Positions 7,515 to 16,382 of a DNA stretch of 64,000 nt are shown in pieces (positions within the stretch are counted from its first letter, which is position 1; each line of letters starts with the position of its first letter). The position numbers and the translations under genes were made by a program. The notes beneath the pieces are model-generated. The model was not told the DNA's origin, ran no database searches, and saw nothing but the letters and a program-made list of their open reading frames with translations. Origin of the DNA: an uncultured Muribaculaceae bacterium. GTDB lineage: Bacteria > Bacteroidota > Bacteroidia > Bacteroidales > Muribaculaceae. The DNA lies in NCBI GenBank assembly GCA_910578095.1, contig CAJTOZ010000009.1, positions 31,179-95,178 of the forward strand, read 5' to 3'.

Positions 7515-9542
7515 TCAGAAATGTGGAGTGATGCCGATGAAAAATTCAAAGTTGATGCCCGGCATGGGGCGCGACAGCACTGACAGATAGTCTTCGTTGA
7601 AGAGATTGTTCACCGCGAGTTTGAGCGAGACGTCGACCGGCCGCGTGTGCAGCTGTTTCTCAAGCTCGATATTGCTCATGTAGTATGGCGGCAGATAGCC
7701 GGTGAGGGTGTGGTCGTTGCTGGACATGGTGTAGCGCTGCGAGTAGTGACACCATTTGTAGAGTATGCTCCATGAGCGCCAGCTAAGGCGTGCGGTGGCC
7801 GATGCGGAGTTGCGGGGAACATACGGGAGTTGTTTCCCCACCGAATGGTCGGCCGCCGTTGTCGGTTCGCCGTCGTTGACAGAGGGGGTGAAGGCATAGG
7901 ACGCTCCGATGTCGAGCAGCCAGTGTCGCGCAGGCTGAAAACTCAGCGAAGCGCGGGTCTCGATGCCGTATGCGTGCACGCTCATGACATTGCGTGGGGC
8001 GAAGAATCCCTTGGGCGTGGGAAGCCACAATATCCAGTCGCTTATGCGGGAATCGAACCAGGTGGCGCTACCCTCGAGAGTGTATGTATCGCGTTTGCCT
8101 ATGCGGAACGAGAGCCCGGCATCGTAGCTGAAGCCGTGCTCGGGACGCAGCTCGGGGTTGCCTCCGGGAAGAAAATACATGTCGTTGAGCGATGGATAGC
8201 GATAGTTTCGTGCTATGGATGCCCGCGCTGTGAGCCCGGCAGCAGGCCATAGCACTGCATCGGCGAAGAATGCCGGCATGACGGGAGAGAAAGACGAGCC
8301 GTTCATATCCTCGCGCACCACGAGCGACAGGCCGACGGGACCGACCGGGCGCCACTTTGCCGTGGCTACTGCCGACACCTCGCTCCGCTCCACATTGTAG
8401 CCTATGGACGATGCGCTTTCGCCACCGCCTGCCGCCACGCTAAGGTCGCGGCTGCGCACAAAGTGCTGCCGTCCCGACAGCGACAGCGAGAAATGCCAGT
8501 TGCGTGCGGGGGAATATTCGCCGTCGGCACGGGCATACAAGCTGTTGATGTAGCTGCGAGCGCGCGTCATAGGTGTCATCACGCCTGCCGCAGCCTCGCG
8601 TTTGTAGTCGTAGGCTGTCTGCGTGTAGATGTAGCCTCCGCGCAGGGTCGAGCTCCATTTGGTGGCATAGTGGCTCCAGGATGCCACAGCTCTTAAGGTC
8701 TGTTCGCGCTGTCGGTTCTCAAAAGAGCTTGCATCGGCATAGTCGGTGGTGAGCAGCGGGAGCTCGCGGTCGGAGTTGACGTACCATGCGCTTATGCCTG
8801 CACTGTTGTTGCTGTCGCGGTAGTACAGGTCCTGCAGGATGTGGAGGTCCTTGAACGCGCCGTTGCGGTTTTTCTCCCTCGGGTGGTATTGGCCTATGAT
8901 GTTTTTGTCTTCGTCGTATATGTTCAGCTTTTTGTCGTGGTTCAGATAGGTGTAGTCGTTGGCCGAGGAGGAGTACACCACTCTGGTGCTCGCGCGCCAG
9001 TGTTCGGAGCCGTAGCTTATGCGGGCAAACTCGTCGAAGGTGCTGAACGAACCTATGCCCTGCACATACTGGGCTTTCAGGCCATCAGGCTCCACCGGGG
9101 CAGTGGACAGGTCCACCAGGCCGCCTATGCCTCCTCCTGTCTGGGCTATGGATGAGCTGCCGTGGAGAAGCGATGCCCGGTCGATGAAATAGGATGGGAT
9201 TGTGGAGAAGTCGGTCATGCCCAGCATGGGATTGGTCATGGGCATACCGTTCCATGTCACGGCCGTATGGCTCGCGGACGTGCCGCGGAACGCCACAGTG
9301 GAGAGCGTGGCGCGTCCGTAGCTTTTCACGAATATGGAGGAGTTGTAGCTGAGCACATCGGCCATGGATAGCGCGATGTTTTCTTTGAGGGCGAGAGAGT
9401 CGAATGATGTTTTTGTGATGCCCGTTTCCTTGATGGGGCGCGATCCCGTGACCACGACTTCGCGCAGGCTGCGTTGCTGGGCCGCGCACACGGTTGCGAC
9501 AGCGACGCATATACATGTCGTGAGGATGCGTGTATGTGTCAT
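7515..9542 (-). CDS. btuB: TonB-dependent outer-membrane receptor, BtuB-like cobalamin transporter
   Basis: 675-residue outer-membrane receptor with a signal peptide (to about CAAQQ), a TonB-box-like REVVVTGSRP, a plug domain (about residues 40-150, with VAFRGTSASHTAV and GGGIGG) and a 22-strand-type barrel ending in an aromatic HF. The short length and lack of a carboxypeptidase-like N-terminal domain set it apart from SusC. Cobalamin as substrate is inferred from its operon: BtuH- and BtuG-like lipoproteins and a cobalamin riboswitch precede it. The start overlaps the preceding gene by ATGA. Confidence 0.88.
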   Translation of the reverse strand: MTHTRILTTCICVAVATVCAAQQRSLREVVVTGSRPIKETGITKTSFDSLALKENIALSMADVLSYNSSIFVKSYGRATLSTVAFRGTSASHTAVTWNGMPMTNPMLGMTDFSTIPSYFIDRASLLHGSSSIAQTGGGIGGLVDLSTAPVEPDGLKAQYVQGIGSFSTFDEFARISYGSEHWRASTRVVYSSSANDYTYLNHDKKLNIYDEDKNIIGQYHPREKNRNGAFKDLHILQDLYYRDSNNSAGISAWYVNSDRELPLLTTDYADASSFENRQREQTLRAVASWSHYATKWSSTLRGGYIYTQTAYDYKREAAAGVMTPMTRARSYINSLYARADGEYSPARNWHFSLSLSGRQHFVRSRDLSVAAGGGESASSIGYNVERSEVSAVATAKWRPVGPVGLSLVVREDMNGSSFSPVMPAFFADAVLWPAAGLTARASIARNYRYPSLNDMYFLPGGNPELRPEHGFSYDAGLSFRIGKRDTYTLEGSATWFDSRISDWILWLPTPKGFFAPRNVMSVHAYGIETRASLSFQPARHWLLDIGASYAFTPSVNDGEPTTAADHSVGKQLPYVPRNSASATARLSWRSWSILYKWCHYSQRYTMSSNDHTLTGYLPPYYMSNIELEKQLHTRPVDVSLKLAVNNLFNEDYLSVLSRPMPGINFEFFIGITPHF

Positions 9543-10606
9543 TTCCAGCAGAATGCTCCGGGGGTGATACCGGTGGTGAATGTGTCTTTCAGCCGTCCCT
9601 GAGGGCTGTAGCGGTAGACGGGGGCTTTCTGCTGATAATCGAGAGCATCGGCCACGTACAGGTCGCTGTCGTAGGGGCTCACGCTGAGGCTGTAGTATCG
9701 GCCGCCGTCGGTCGGTGCGGGCAGAAAAGGTGTGTCAGGAAGATATGCATCCGCCACATTCATGCGCCACACCCCGCCGTTTATCCAGTAGATGGTGTCG
9801 GCGGCGGCGTTGGTGGCAAGGGATGTGGGTGCGTCGTTGATGTTGAGACGGAATGTGCGCTCGATGGAGAACGTGCCGGTGTTGATGCAGGTGAGGGCGG
9901 GGCGTTCCTGCCCGAGTGGATTGCCGTAGAAGCCGCCGTCGGTGAGCACCCACAGGCGTCCGTGGCTGTCGGCGGCGATATTGCGGGGCTGGATGCCCAC
10001 GGTGAGGCGGTCGACCACACGGTCGGTGCGCGTGTCGATCTTCAATATTGTGTTCTGGTAGCTCCAGCAGTTGCAGTACACATAGTCGCCCAGCTGCACC
10101 ATTTGCTCGGTGGAGCCCGAGGATGCGCTCATGCCCGGCACTTCGATGTAGCCTGTGATTTCGTAGCGCTGGGGGTTGACGATGGCTATGCGGTTGTCCC
10201 ACAGCTGTGTTACGTAGGCTTTTGTGTCGCTTACGAAATGAATGTAGCGCGGTGATGTGAAGTTTTCGATACGTCCGGTCTCACGGAATGTGTCGGGATC
10301 AATGGCGAAGACCACGTGGCTGTTGTTCACCACAATCCACACGCGTCCGCTGTGCAGGGTCATGGACTGGGCCACGTCGCCGAGTTTCATGCCGTTGGCG
10401 CGGAAAAACACTTCGTTCTGCACTGTGGCCGTGGCGGGATCGTAGTAGCTCAGGGTGGCGTTGCCATACTGGAAATTACCCTCGCAGGCTATCAGCAATC
10501 CAGGGCCGGAAGCAACGATATCCTCTGAAAAGCCGTAATCCCACTTCATGCAGCCTTGAATGGCTACACAAAGCAGGATCGCAGAAAAGAAGTGTCGGAA
10601 TGTCAT
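9539..10606 (-). CDS. BtuG-like beta-propeller surface lipoprotein (DUF5074/YncE-like)
   Basis: 355-residue lipoprotein; the signal peptide ends in a lipobox (VAIQGC), making Cys19 or so the lipid attachment site. The body is a series of about seven propeller-like repeats (GRVWIVVNNSH, TKAYVTQLWDN, DYVYCNCWSYQN, GRLWVLTDGG, SDLYVADALDY). In gut Bacteroides, BtuG proteins of this fold bind vitamin B12 at the cell surface and sit on BtuB; the gene is directly followed by a btuB-like gene with a 4-base overlap, which supports the same role. The start is placed at the signal peptide, not at the ATG 30 bases earlier. Confidence 0.85.
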   Translation of the reverse strand: MTFRHFFSAILLCVAIQGCMKWDYGFSEDIVASGPGLLIACEGNFQYGNATLSYYDPATATVQNEVFFRANGMKLGDVAQSMTLHSGRVWIVVNNSHVVFAIDPDTFRETGRIENFTSPRYIHFVSDTKAYVTQLWDNRIAIVNPQRYEITGYIEVPGMSASSGSTEQMVQLGDYVYCNCWSYQNTILKIDTRTDRVVDRLTVGIQPRNIAADSHGRLWVLTDGGFYGNPLGQERPALTCINTGTFSIERTFRLNINDAPTSLATNAAADTIYWINGGVWRMNVADAYLPDTPFLPAPTDGGRYYSLSVSPYDSDLYVADALDYQQKAPVYRYSPQGRLKDTFTTGITPGAFCWK

Positions 10607-10610
10607 TCTG

Positions 10611-11456
10611 TTATTTGGCGAAGCGTACGGCCACATCGTCGAAAGCGAAGTAGCCCGGGGTGTTGAGGCCCCATTCGCCGCGCAGGTCGCTGCTTCCGTC
10701 GATGTTGAATTCTATTTTCACGACTTCACCAAGCATGGAGAGGTCGAATTTGGTCCAGTCGCTCACGATTTTGTCGGCTCCGTCGCATAGCATGAATTCT
10801 GTGCGGCCGGTTTCGTTGCCGGTGGCGTCATAGCCGATGGCGATGATTTTGAACCAGCTGTCGGCACCGGCGGCAGCGGCGCGGGCGTCGCCGTAGCGCA
10901 GCACGGAATATGTGTAGGATGTGTTGGTGACATACATGTGGTCCACCACGCGTGCCACACCGTCGGCAAAAGCAAGTGCGGGAAGGTGGTCCTTGTAGCT
11001 CTCACCGTCCACGTATCCGTTCTGCACGCAGAAATTGCGCGAGCCGTTGTGTCCGGCCTTGTCGGAGGCGCCGGTGGGCACTGCCAGCTGGGTGGTGTAG
11101 TCAAGACCTTCGTCGGCGGTGAGGAAATAGTCGCTGACAGCCATGCCGCCGTTCCAGAAGGGGCCGCCGTCAAGAATGCCTCCGCTCAGGCCTGTATTGC
11201 CTTCGTCGCACCATTTGTAGCCGGTGTAGGCCATGTCGCCGTAAAGGAGCGTGCCACCGTACTGTGTGTCGTCCACAAGATCGCTCCATGTGGATATGGC
11301 CACGGAACCGATGGTGTAGGGGGTGAAAGCGGCGTCGGCATCCTCGAAGGTGAGAACGCGGAGCTCGTAGACTTCAACGGGCACATCGGGCTCGTCGTTG
11401 CTGCAGGATGCGGCCACAAGGGCGAGAGGGAGGAAATAAAGTACTTTTTTGAACAT
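10611..11456 (-). CDS. DUF4465 lipoprotein, BtuH-like cobalamin-binding protein
   Basis: 281-residue lipoprotein (signal MFKKVLYFLPLALVAASC, lipid at Cys18). It has the features of DUF4465: FEDADAAFTPY near the N-terminus, YGGTLLYGDMAYTGYKWCDEGNT, and the C-terminal WGLNTPGYFAFDDV. To my knowledge BtuH cobalamin-binding proteins of Bacteroides belong to this family. It is the first gene behind the riboswitch and is 4 bases from the btuG-like gene, so it should be a surface B12-capture protein. The start is set by the lipoprotein signal. Confidence 0.85.
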   Translation of the reverse strand: MFKKVLYFLPLALVAASCSNDEPDVPVEVYELRVLTFEDADAAFTPYTIGSVAISTWSDLVDDTQYGGTLLYGDMAYTGYKWCDEGNTGLSGGILDGGPFWNGGMAVSDYFLTADEGLDYTTQLAVPTGASDKAGHNGSRNFCVQNGYVDGESYKDHLPALAFADGVARVVDHMYVTNTSYTYSVLRYGDARAAAAGADSWFKIIAIGYDATGNETGRTEFMLCDGADKIVSDWTKFDLSMLGEVVKIEFNIDGSSDLRGEWGLNTPGYFAFDDVAVRFAK

Positions 11457-11568
11457 AAGGCTGTGAAATGGTTCGTTGAAACAAAAAATATGTGATTTCA
11501 CCGCCTTGCAGCATCCGGCATAAAATTGCTGCACCGGCCTGATGCGCACTTGGCCGGGTGTGATTCAT

Positions 11569-11779
11569 GCCCGTTGTCCTGCGGGCGGCAAATCATAAGT
11601 ATGTGGCAAAGGCAGGTTTTCTGACTTGCTCCATCTGCGGGATGGCCGCGCCTTCTCGGAGCATGTGGCTCCAATGGCTTATGACGGCCGCAGTGTCTGC
11701 CGTAGATATGGCAGACCGGAAGCTTACAGCAGCAGGTACTGTCGCGGATTTTCGCCGCGTTCCCTACGTTTTGCTGCCG
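11569..11779 (-). ncRNA. Cobalamin (AdoCbl/B12) riboswitch upstream of the btuH-btuG-btuB operon
   Basis: The minus strand shows the conserved core GGGAACGCGGCGAAAATCC at about 11765-11747, a CTGCTGTAAGC segment after it, and a B12-box AAGTCAGAAAACCTGCC (11627-11611). The 5' GGCAGC (11779-11774) can pair with the end of the B12 box as P1. A hairpin at 11586-11569 (stem GCCCG/CGGGC) lies where the L13 kissing-loop hairpin is expected. About 110 bases separate it from the first start codon; no clear terminator is seen there, so control may be translational. High cobalamin should switch the operon off. Confidence 0.93.
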
Positions 11780-11813
11780 CAAAGGTACAAAAAAAATATA
11801 AACGCACCGCAAA
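11780..11813 (-). promoter_or_regulatory. Promoter of the cobalamin riboswitch transcript
   Basis: TACCTTTG (11787-11780, minus) matches the -7 consensus. A TTTG (11813-11810) lies 22 bases upstream, one more than usual, inside the loop of the bio-operon terminator. The start site would fall at the very 5' edge of the riboswitch. Confidence 0.65.
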
Positions 11814-11830
11814 AAAACGGTGCGTTTATA
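11789..11830 (-). terminator. Intrinsic terminator of the biotin operon
   Basis: Perfect 13-bp stem (11797-11809 with 11818-11830), loop of eight bases, followed on the minus strand by eight T. It ends the bioA-F-G/C-D transcript 26 bases after bioD. The rest of the 399-base gap up to the btuH-like gene is filled by the riboswitch and its promoter. Confidence 0.92.
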
Positions 11831-11855
11831 TGTGCAAGTCCTTTTTATGGATGCG

Positions 11856-12512
11856 TCAGCCGAGCGTGGCTTGTGTCATATCCGGAAGGTCGATCAATTC
11901 GGCTGTGGGGAAATGGCGCTCCACGTAGCGTCCGATAAACCCGCGGGTGTCGTCGGCGATTACGGCATCGGTGTCGAAATGATGGTTGTACACCACGGCT
12001 GCCAGCTCAATGCCGCGGGATGCTATGGCCTCGAGCGACAGCAGTGTGTGGTTGATGGATCCGAGACGTCCGTTTGTGACGAGCACCACAGGAAGATGCC
12101 GCGAGGCTATGTAGTCGATAGTGGTGGTGTCGTCAGTCACCGGCACCATCAGGCCTCCGGCGCCCTCGATGAGCACGCAGTCATATTCCTTTCTGAGGCG
12201 TTCGGTAGAGCGGTCCACGAGGGTCAGGTCTATCTCGCGTCCGTCGAGCCTGGCGGCGAGTTGGGCCGATGCGGGATAGGAGAATATGATGGGTGCGGTG
12301 GTGCCGTCTATGTCGCGGGGCTGCATGGGCAGGCCGCACAGACGGCGATGCGCTTCGATGTCCTCGGAGCTGCCGGTGCATCCGGTCTGAATGAATTTCT
12401 GGGTGATTACGGATTGTCCTGCGGCTGCTATGCGCCGGGCGAGCCATGCAGTGGCGAATGTCTTGCCGGCATCGGTGTCGATGCCGCTTATGAAAAGTAC
12501 GGGATGATTCAT
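11856..12512 (-). CDS. bioD: Dethiobiotin synthetase
   Basis: 218-residue cytosolic ATP-dependent enzyme that closes the ureido ring of 7,8-diaminopelargonate to dethiobiotin. The P-loop is GIDTDAGKT near residue 9; IEGAGGLMVP is the conserved substrate/metal segment and VVLVTNGRLGSINHTLLS is typical of the family. The start ATG overlaps the stop of the bioC reading frame as ATGA, fixing the start and showing translational coupling. Last gene of the operon. Confidence 0.96.
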   Translation of the reverse strand: MNHPVLFISGIDTDAGKTFATAWLARRIAAAGQSVITQKFIQTGCTGSSEDIEAHRRLCGLPMQPRDIDGTTAPIIFSYPASAQLAARLDGREIDLTLVDRSTERLRKEYDCVLIEGAGGLMVPVTDDTTTIDYIASRHLPVVLVTNGRLGSINHTLLSLEAIASRGIELAAVVYNHHFDTDAVIADDTRGFIGRYVERHFPTAELIDLPDMTQATLG

Positions 12513-13899
12513 GGTTTCTTGCGTAGGACGAGGAAGAGCGGAGTATAGGTGAGTGTGTATCGTCCGGAGGAATCCGGAGCCAGCCGTGAGGCTATGGCGC
12601 GCGCACCGTTGGGGTGGCGCGTGATGGCGTTCACGCCCGTGCGGCTCATGTGGCGAAGAGCGTCCATAGCTTCGCAGAACCGGCATTTTATGGCAAATTC
12701 GGTGATGAGCACCTGTTCTGTGTCGGGTATGCCGGCTACGGCTTTCCCCGCCATACGGAGCTTGCGGCCAGATGTAGCCTGTGGCCGGAGGCTTCGGCCG
12801 TTTCCTGCATGTTGGCGGGGCCGAAAGTGGACATGGCGAGGATGCCTCCCGGACGCAGTGTGCGCATGGCTTCCGCCACGAAGCGTTCCGGAGAGTTGAA
12901 CCATTGTGCCGTCGATGCCGACACTATCATGTCGAGCGATGCTGTGGGCACGCTGCGGATGGCGGTCTCCGCATCGCAAGAGGTGTATCGGGCAGCGTCT
13001 ATGCATTCCGGCGCCTCGGAGGCTATATCCCAGTATGTCATCCGGGCTGCGGGTTTCATGTCAAGTATGCGCCGCGACAGCAATCCCGTGCCGCAGCCCA
13101 CTTCGAGCACCTCGGCGTGCCCGGATGCGAGTATGGCTCTGGTGTCGGTGTCGTGCAGCAGATTGGCCAGATAGTCGGCTATAAGAGCCTGAGCCTCGGC
13201 ATGGGCGTCGTAGGTGGTGCGCGCGTTGTTGAAGCGCTCGGCCACGAGAGTCTTGTCTATGAAGTAGCCGTCCAGTATGTCCTGAAATGGCGGCAGATGC
13301 GGGCTGTCTATCTCCACTATGTCGCAATCCCGGAATGCGAGGCGCTGGGCCTCGGGCGGGAATATGGCGTCGCGTGCGGTGAGCAGATAGTGGTCGAAGC
13401 GGGGCTCCGCGGGCGAGCCATCGGAGCGCAGGCCTATGGCGCGCAGCTCGTCGCGCAGCTCGTCGACAGGTCTTTGCGGACGCATGGGGGCGAACTCGGC
13501 ATAGGCTCGGGCTCCTCCGCACATACGGCGCATGAAGCGTTCGAGCGACCGGTCGTCGAGCCCATGGAGAGTGGCGGTGAAGATGTCGACGGGGATGCCC
13601 GCGCGATCGTGCACGGGGTGGGGGGTGCCACCCACGGCTATGCGGGCTGTGACGCGCGGCCCGAGGGCGCTGTGGCACATCTGGGCTGCATGCACTCCCA
13701 TGGACCATGCGAGCACACACACTTCGGCATATCCGGCTGTCCACTCCGGGTCGAAGTCGAGCGTGCGGTAGTCCCACACGGCCATTATATCGTAGCCGGG
13801 GCGGGAGAGATGCGCGAAAGGGCGCTCATCCATGCCCCAACCGGCGAAAATGACTATCAGGCGCGGGGCGCCGCAATGTTGTATGTAGGCGTGCTTCAT
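12509..13899 (-). CDS. bioGC: BioG-BioC fusion (pimeloyl-ACP esterase / malonyl-ACP O-methyltransferase) interrupted by a -1 frameshift
   Basis: Residues 1 to about 220 are a BioG-type (DUF452) esterase with the nucleophile in LAWSMGVH (Ser66), which frees pimeloyl-ACP from its methyl ester. Residues from about 225 are BioC, which methylates malonyl-ACP to start pimelate synthesis; the SAM motif is VLEVGCGTGLL near 264. The first frame (13899-12736) stops after 387 residues, inside BioC. The missing C-terminus continues in the -1 frame from 12742 to 12509 (VAGIPDTEQVLITEF, RTGVNAI, TLTYTPLFLVLRKKP) and ends overlapping bioD as ATGA. The joined product would be 463 residues. It may be a sequencing error, a real mutation or programmed frameshifting. 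Its start overlaps bioF by 4 bases. Confidence 0.85.
12742..12748 (-). promoter_or_regulatory. Slippery heptamer G GGA AAG at the bioC frame break
   Basis: In the first bioC frame the codons are CGG GGA AAG CCG TAG, giving the X XXY YYZ heptamer GGGAAAG one codon before the stop. A -1 slip there joins the two halves of BioC exactly. Downstream, GCCGGCA begins 5 bases after the heptamer and can pair with TGCCGGT about 44 bases later, a possible stimulatory stem. A lost G in the G-run would give the same picture. Confidence 0.45.
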
Positions 13900-15008
13900 G
13901 CGTTGGCGAGTAGGGTTCGTAGCGGTGCCAGAGATTCTGCTGTCATGGCGGCGCTGATGGAAAAACGCAGCCTGTCGGTGCCCGGGGGCACTGTAGGAGT
14001 GCGTATGGGGAGCACATGGAAGCCGTGCCGCTCCAGATGCCGGGAGAGTTCGACGGCACGCCGCGGATTTCCTGCAATGAATGGCGCTATGTGAGATGGC
14101 TCCGACGACAGGCGGAGGATGGAGTAAAGCTCACGGGACAATGCGGCCAGATGGGCACGCTCGGCATCCATCTGCATCATGTGCCCGAACACAAAACGGT
14201 TCCACGCGGCGCATATAGGGGGCATGGCTGTGGAGAAGATGAGACTGCGGGCCTTGTTGACCATGAACTGCTTGCACCGCTCGCTCATGATGCCGTAGGC
14301 ACCGGTGCCGGCGAGAGCCTTGCCGAGAGTACCCACCACGATGTCCACATCGGCGCCGCGCCCCGCTGCTTCAACGAGGCCGAGGCCGTGAGGACCGCAT
14401 GCCCCTACGGCATGGGCCTCATCTATATAGAGCATGGCGCCCGGCAGCGAGCGCTTGGCGTCGACAAGGGCGTCTATGTCGGCCCTGTCGCCGTCCATAC
14501 TGTATATGCTCTCTGCTATTATGAGCACGGATGGATATTCGCGTCCTTTCTTTTCAAGAATACGCCGCAGGTGGTTGTAGTCGTTGTGGCGGAAGCGTTC
14601 CATGGGCGCCCCTCCGAGACGCACGCCGTCTATGATGCTGGCGTGCACGAGACGGTCGGCCACGATGAGTGTCCGCTTATCGGACGAGAGAGCCGATATC
14701 ATGCCGGTGTTGGCATGATACCCGCTGTTGAAGAGCAGGGCAGGGCGCCCGTAGGCGTCGGCAAGGGTGCGCTCGAAGGCCTCGAATTCGCTCTGGTGTG
14801 AGGCCAGCAGGCGCGATGCTGCGGCGGTCATGGCATATCCGCGATCGGCGGCCTCGTCCATGAAGCTGCGGCGTAGGTCCTCCCGCCCGGCAATGCCCAG
14901 ATAGTCGTTGCCGGAGAGATCCAGCACCGCCGAGCCACTGCAGTCATGTGGCAGGCGGCGGGTGTTGCCCTCGGCCTCAAGGCGCGATAGTGTGGCTTCG
15001 ATATCCAT
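13896..15008 (-). CDS. bioF: 8-amino-7-oxononanoate synthase
   Basis: 370-residue PLP enzyme that condenses pimeloyl-ACP with alanine. Seen are LDLSGNDYLGIAG, the glycine-rich SRLLASHQSEFEAFE, LFNSGYHANTGM, the PLP-contacting YIDEAHAVGACG and the PLP lysine in VGTLGKALAGTGAYG. I chose the ATG at 15008 (MDIEATLSRLE) because it sits 2 bases after the bioA stop and gives the family length; the open frame runs on upstream through bioA without homology. The stop overlaps the bioG start as ATGA. Confidence 0.96.
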   Translation of the reverse strand: MDIEATLSRLEAEGNTRRLPHDCSGSAVLDLSGNDYLGIAGREDLRRSFMDEAADRGYAMTAAASRLLASHQSEFEAFERTLADAYGRPALLFNSGYHANTGMISALSSDKRTLIVADRLVHASIIDGVRLGGAPMERFRHNDYNHLRRILEKKGREYPSVLIIAESIYSMDGDRADIDALVDAKRSLPGAMLYIDEAHAVGACGPHGLGLVEAAGRGADVDIVVGTLGKALAGTGAYGIMSERCKQFMVNKARSLIFSTAMPPICAAWNRFVFGHMMQMDAERAHLAALSRELYSILRLSSEPSHIAPFIAGNPRRAVELSRHLERHGFHVLPIRTPTVPPGTDRLRFSISAAMTAESLAPLRTLLANA

Positions 15009-15010
15009 GT

Positions 15011-16309
15011 CTATGGTTTTGCTGTGGCGGCTACGAGTTTGAGCAGGGTGGAGCAGAGTTGCGATATCTGCTGTGGGGTGGTCACGTAGGGGGGCATGAT
15101 ATACACGTTGCGCCCGAACGGACGGATCCACACACCGTGTTCCACACACAGGCGCTGGAAAGCGCCTACATCCACGGGGTGGCAGGTCTCCACCACGCCT
15201 ATCGATCCCAGCACGCGCACATCGCTCACGCCGGGCATGTCGGCGGCAGGAGCGAGTTCGCGCCGCATCTGCGCCTCCATTGCGCCTACGAGCGAGGCCA
15301 TATCCTGTTCGCGCATGATGCGCAGCGATTCGGCCGCCACCGCGCATGCCAGAGGATTGGCCATGAATGTGGGGCCGTGCATCAGCACACCGGCCTCGCC
15401 GCGCGATATGGTGTCGGCCACATCGCGGGTGGTGAGCACGGCGCTGAGGGTCATGTAGCCGCCGGTGAGGCCTTTGCCCACACACATTATGTCCGGCTCC
15501 ACGCCGGCGTGTTCCCACGCGAAGCATCGCCCTGTGCGCCAGAATCCGGTGGCTATCTCATCGAATATCACATATATCCCGCGCTCGCGGCATAGGGCTG
15601 CGGCCTGACGGAGATACTCGGGATGGTAGAACCACATTCCGCCGGCACCTTGCACAATCGGCTCAAGAATGAGGGCGGCTATTTCGTCGGCATGCTTGTC
15701 GAGCACATCGCGCAGGGGCTCGATATCGGCCGGATCCCATTCGGCTCCGAATCTGGAGCGTGGCTGCGGCACAAAATAGCGTATGGGCAGCGCGCTGCCG
15801 AAGGCGCTGTGCATGCCCGTGACGGGATCGCACACGCTCATGGCATTCCACGTGTCGCCGTGATAGCCGCTGCGGATGGTCACGAAATTTGTGCGCCGGT
15901 GGTCGCCGCTGCGGCTTATGGCTGCCTGCACGGCCATCTTCATCGCCACTTCCACCGCCACAGAGCCGGAATCGGCATAAAATATATTGTGCATGGAGGG
16001 GGGAGCCATTTCCAGCAGCAGTTTGCCGAGCTCGATGGCAGGATCGTGGGTGAGGCCACCGAACATCACGTGGCTCATGGCATGCAACTGTCTCTCCGCC
16101 GCGGCGTTGAGGCGGGGGTGGTTGTAGCCGTGGCACGCGCACCACCACGACGACATGCCGTCGATGAGCTTGGCGCCGTCGGCCAGTGTGATCTCGGCGC
16201 CGGAGGCCGATGCCACCTTATATGTGGGAAGCGGGTCGATGGTGGATGTGTACGGGTGCCAGAGGTGCTCCCGGTCCCACGCATCGTGCAGAGTTCTTTT
16301 CTGTTCCAT
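15011..16309 (-). CDS. bioA: Adenosylmethionine-8-amino-7-oxononanoate aminotransferase
   Basis: 432-residue class III PLP aminotransferase that makes 7,8-diaminopelargonate using SAM as amino donor. HLWHPYTSTIDPLP near residue 15, SSWWCACHGYNHP, the segment IFDEIATGFWRTG and the PLP lysine in MCVGKGLTGGYMTLS are characteristic. It is the first gene of the biotin operon. A consensus -7 box lies only 4 bases before the ATG, so the mRNA may be leaderless. No bioB is present in this window. Confidence 0.96.
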   Translation of the reverse strand: MEQKRTLHDAWDREHLWHPYTSTIDPLPTYKVASASGAEITLADGAKLIDGMSSWWCACHGYNHPRLNAAAERQLHAMSHVMFGGLTHDPAIELGKLLLEMAPPSMHNIFYADSGSVAVEVAMKMAVQAAISRSGDHRRTNFVTIRSGYHGDTWNAMSVCDPVTGMHSAFGSALPIRYFVPQPRSRFGAEWDPADIEPLRDVLDKHADEIAALILEPIVQGAGGMWFYHPEYLRQAAALCRERGIYVIFDEIATGFWRTGRCFAWEHAGVEPDIMCVGKGLTGGYMTLSAVLTTRDVADTISRGEAGVLMHGPTFMANPLACAVAAESLRIMREQDMASLVGAMEAQMRRELAPAADMPGVSDVRVLGSIGVVETCHPVDVGAFQRLCVEHGVWIRPFGRNVYIMPPYVTTPQQISQLCSTLLKLVAATAKP

Positions 16310-16313
16310 AGTG

Positions 16314-16321
16314 CAAAGTTA
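16314..16321 (-). promoter_or_regulatory. -7 box of the biotin operon promoter
   Basis: TAACTTTG on the minus strand fits TAnnTTTG exactly and ends 4 bases before the bioA ATG. No clear TTTG is seen 19-21 bases upstream, and I see no obvious BirA palindrome. Confidence 0.6.
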
Positions 16322-16345
16322 CTCATTTTTGACCATTCGCCGAAT

Positions 16346-16382
16346 AAAAAAAAGAGGTGGCCTAAACTTGTTAGACCGCCTC
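16346..16382 (-). terminator. Terminator-like hairpin upstream of bioA
   Basis: A 29-base inverted repeat (16354-16382) followed on the minus strand by eight T. It shares about 22 of 29 positions with the hairpin at 16634-16662. No gene lies between the two, so it may back up the tonB terminator or mark the end of a repeat. Confidence 0.6.

Noticed and set aside
12509..13006. Separate 165-residue gene at the 3' end of bioC
   Set aside because: Only its last 77 residues or so look like protein, and these are the BioC C-terminus; the first part is out-of-frame BioC.
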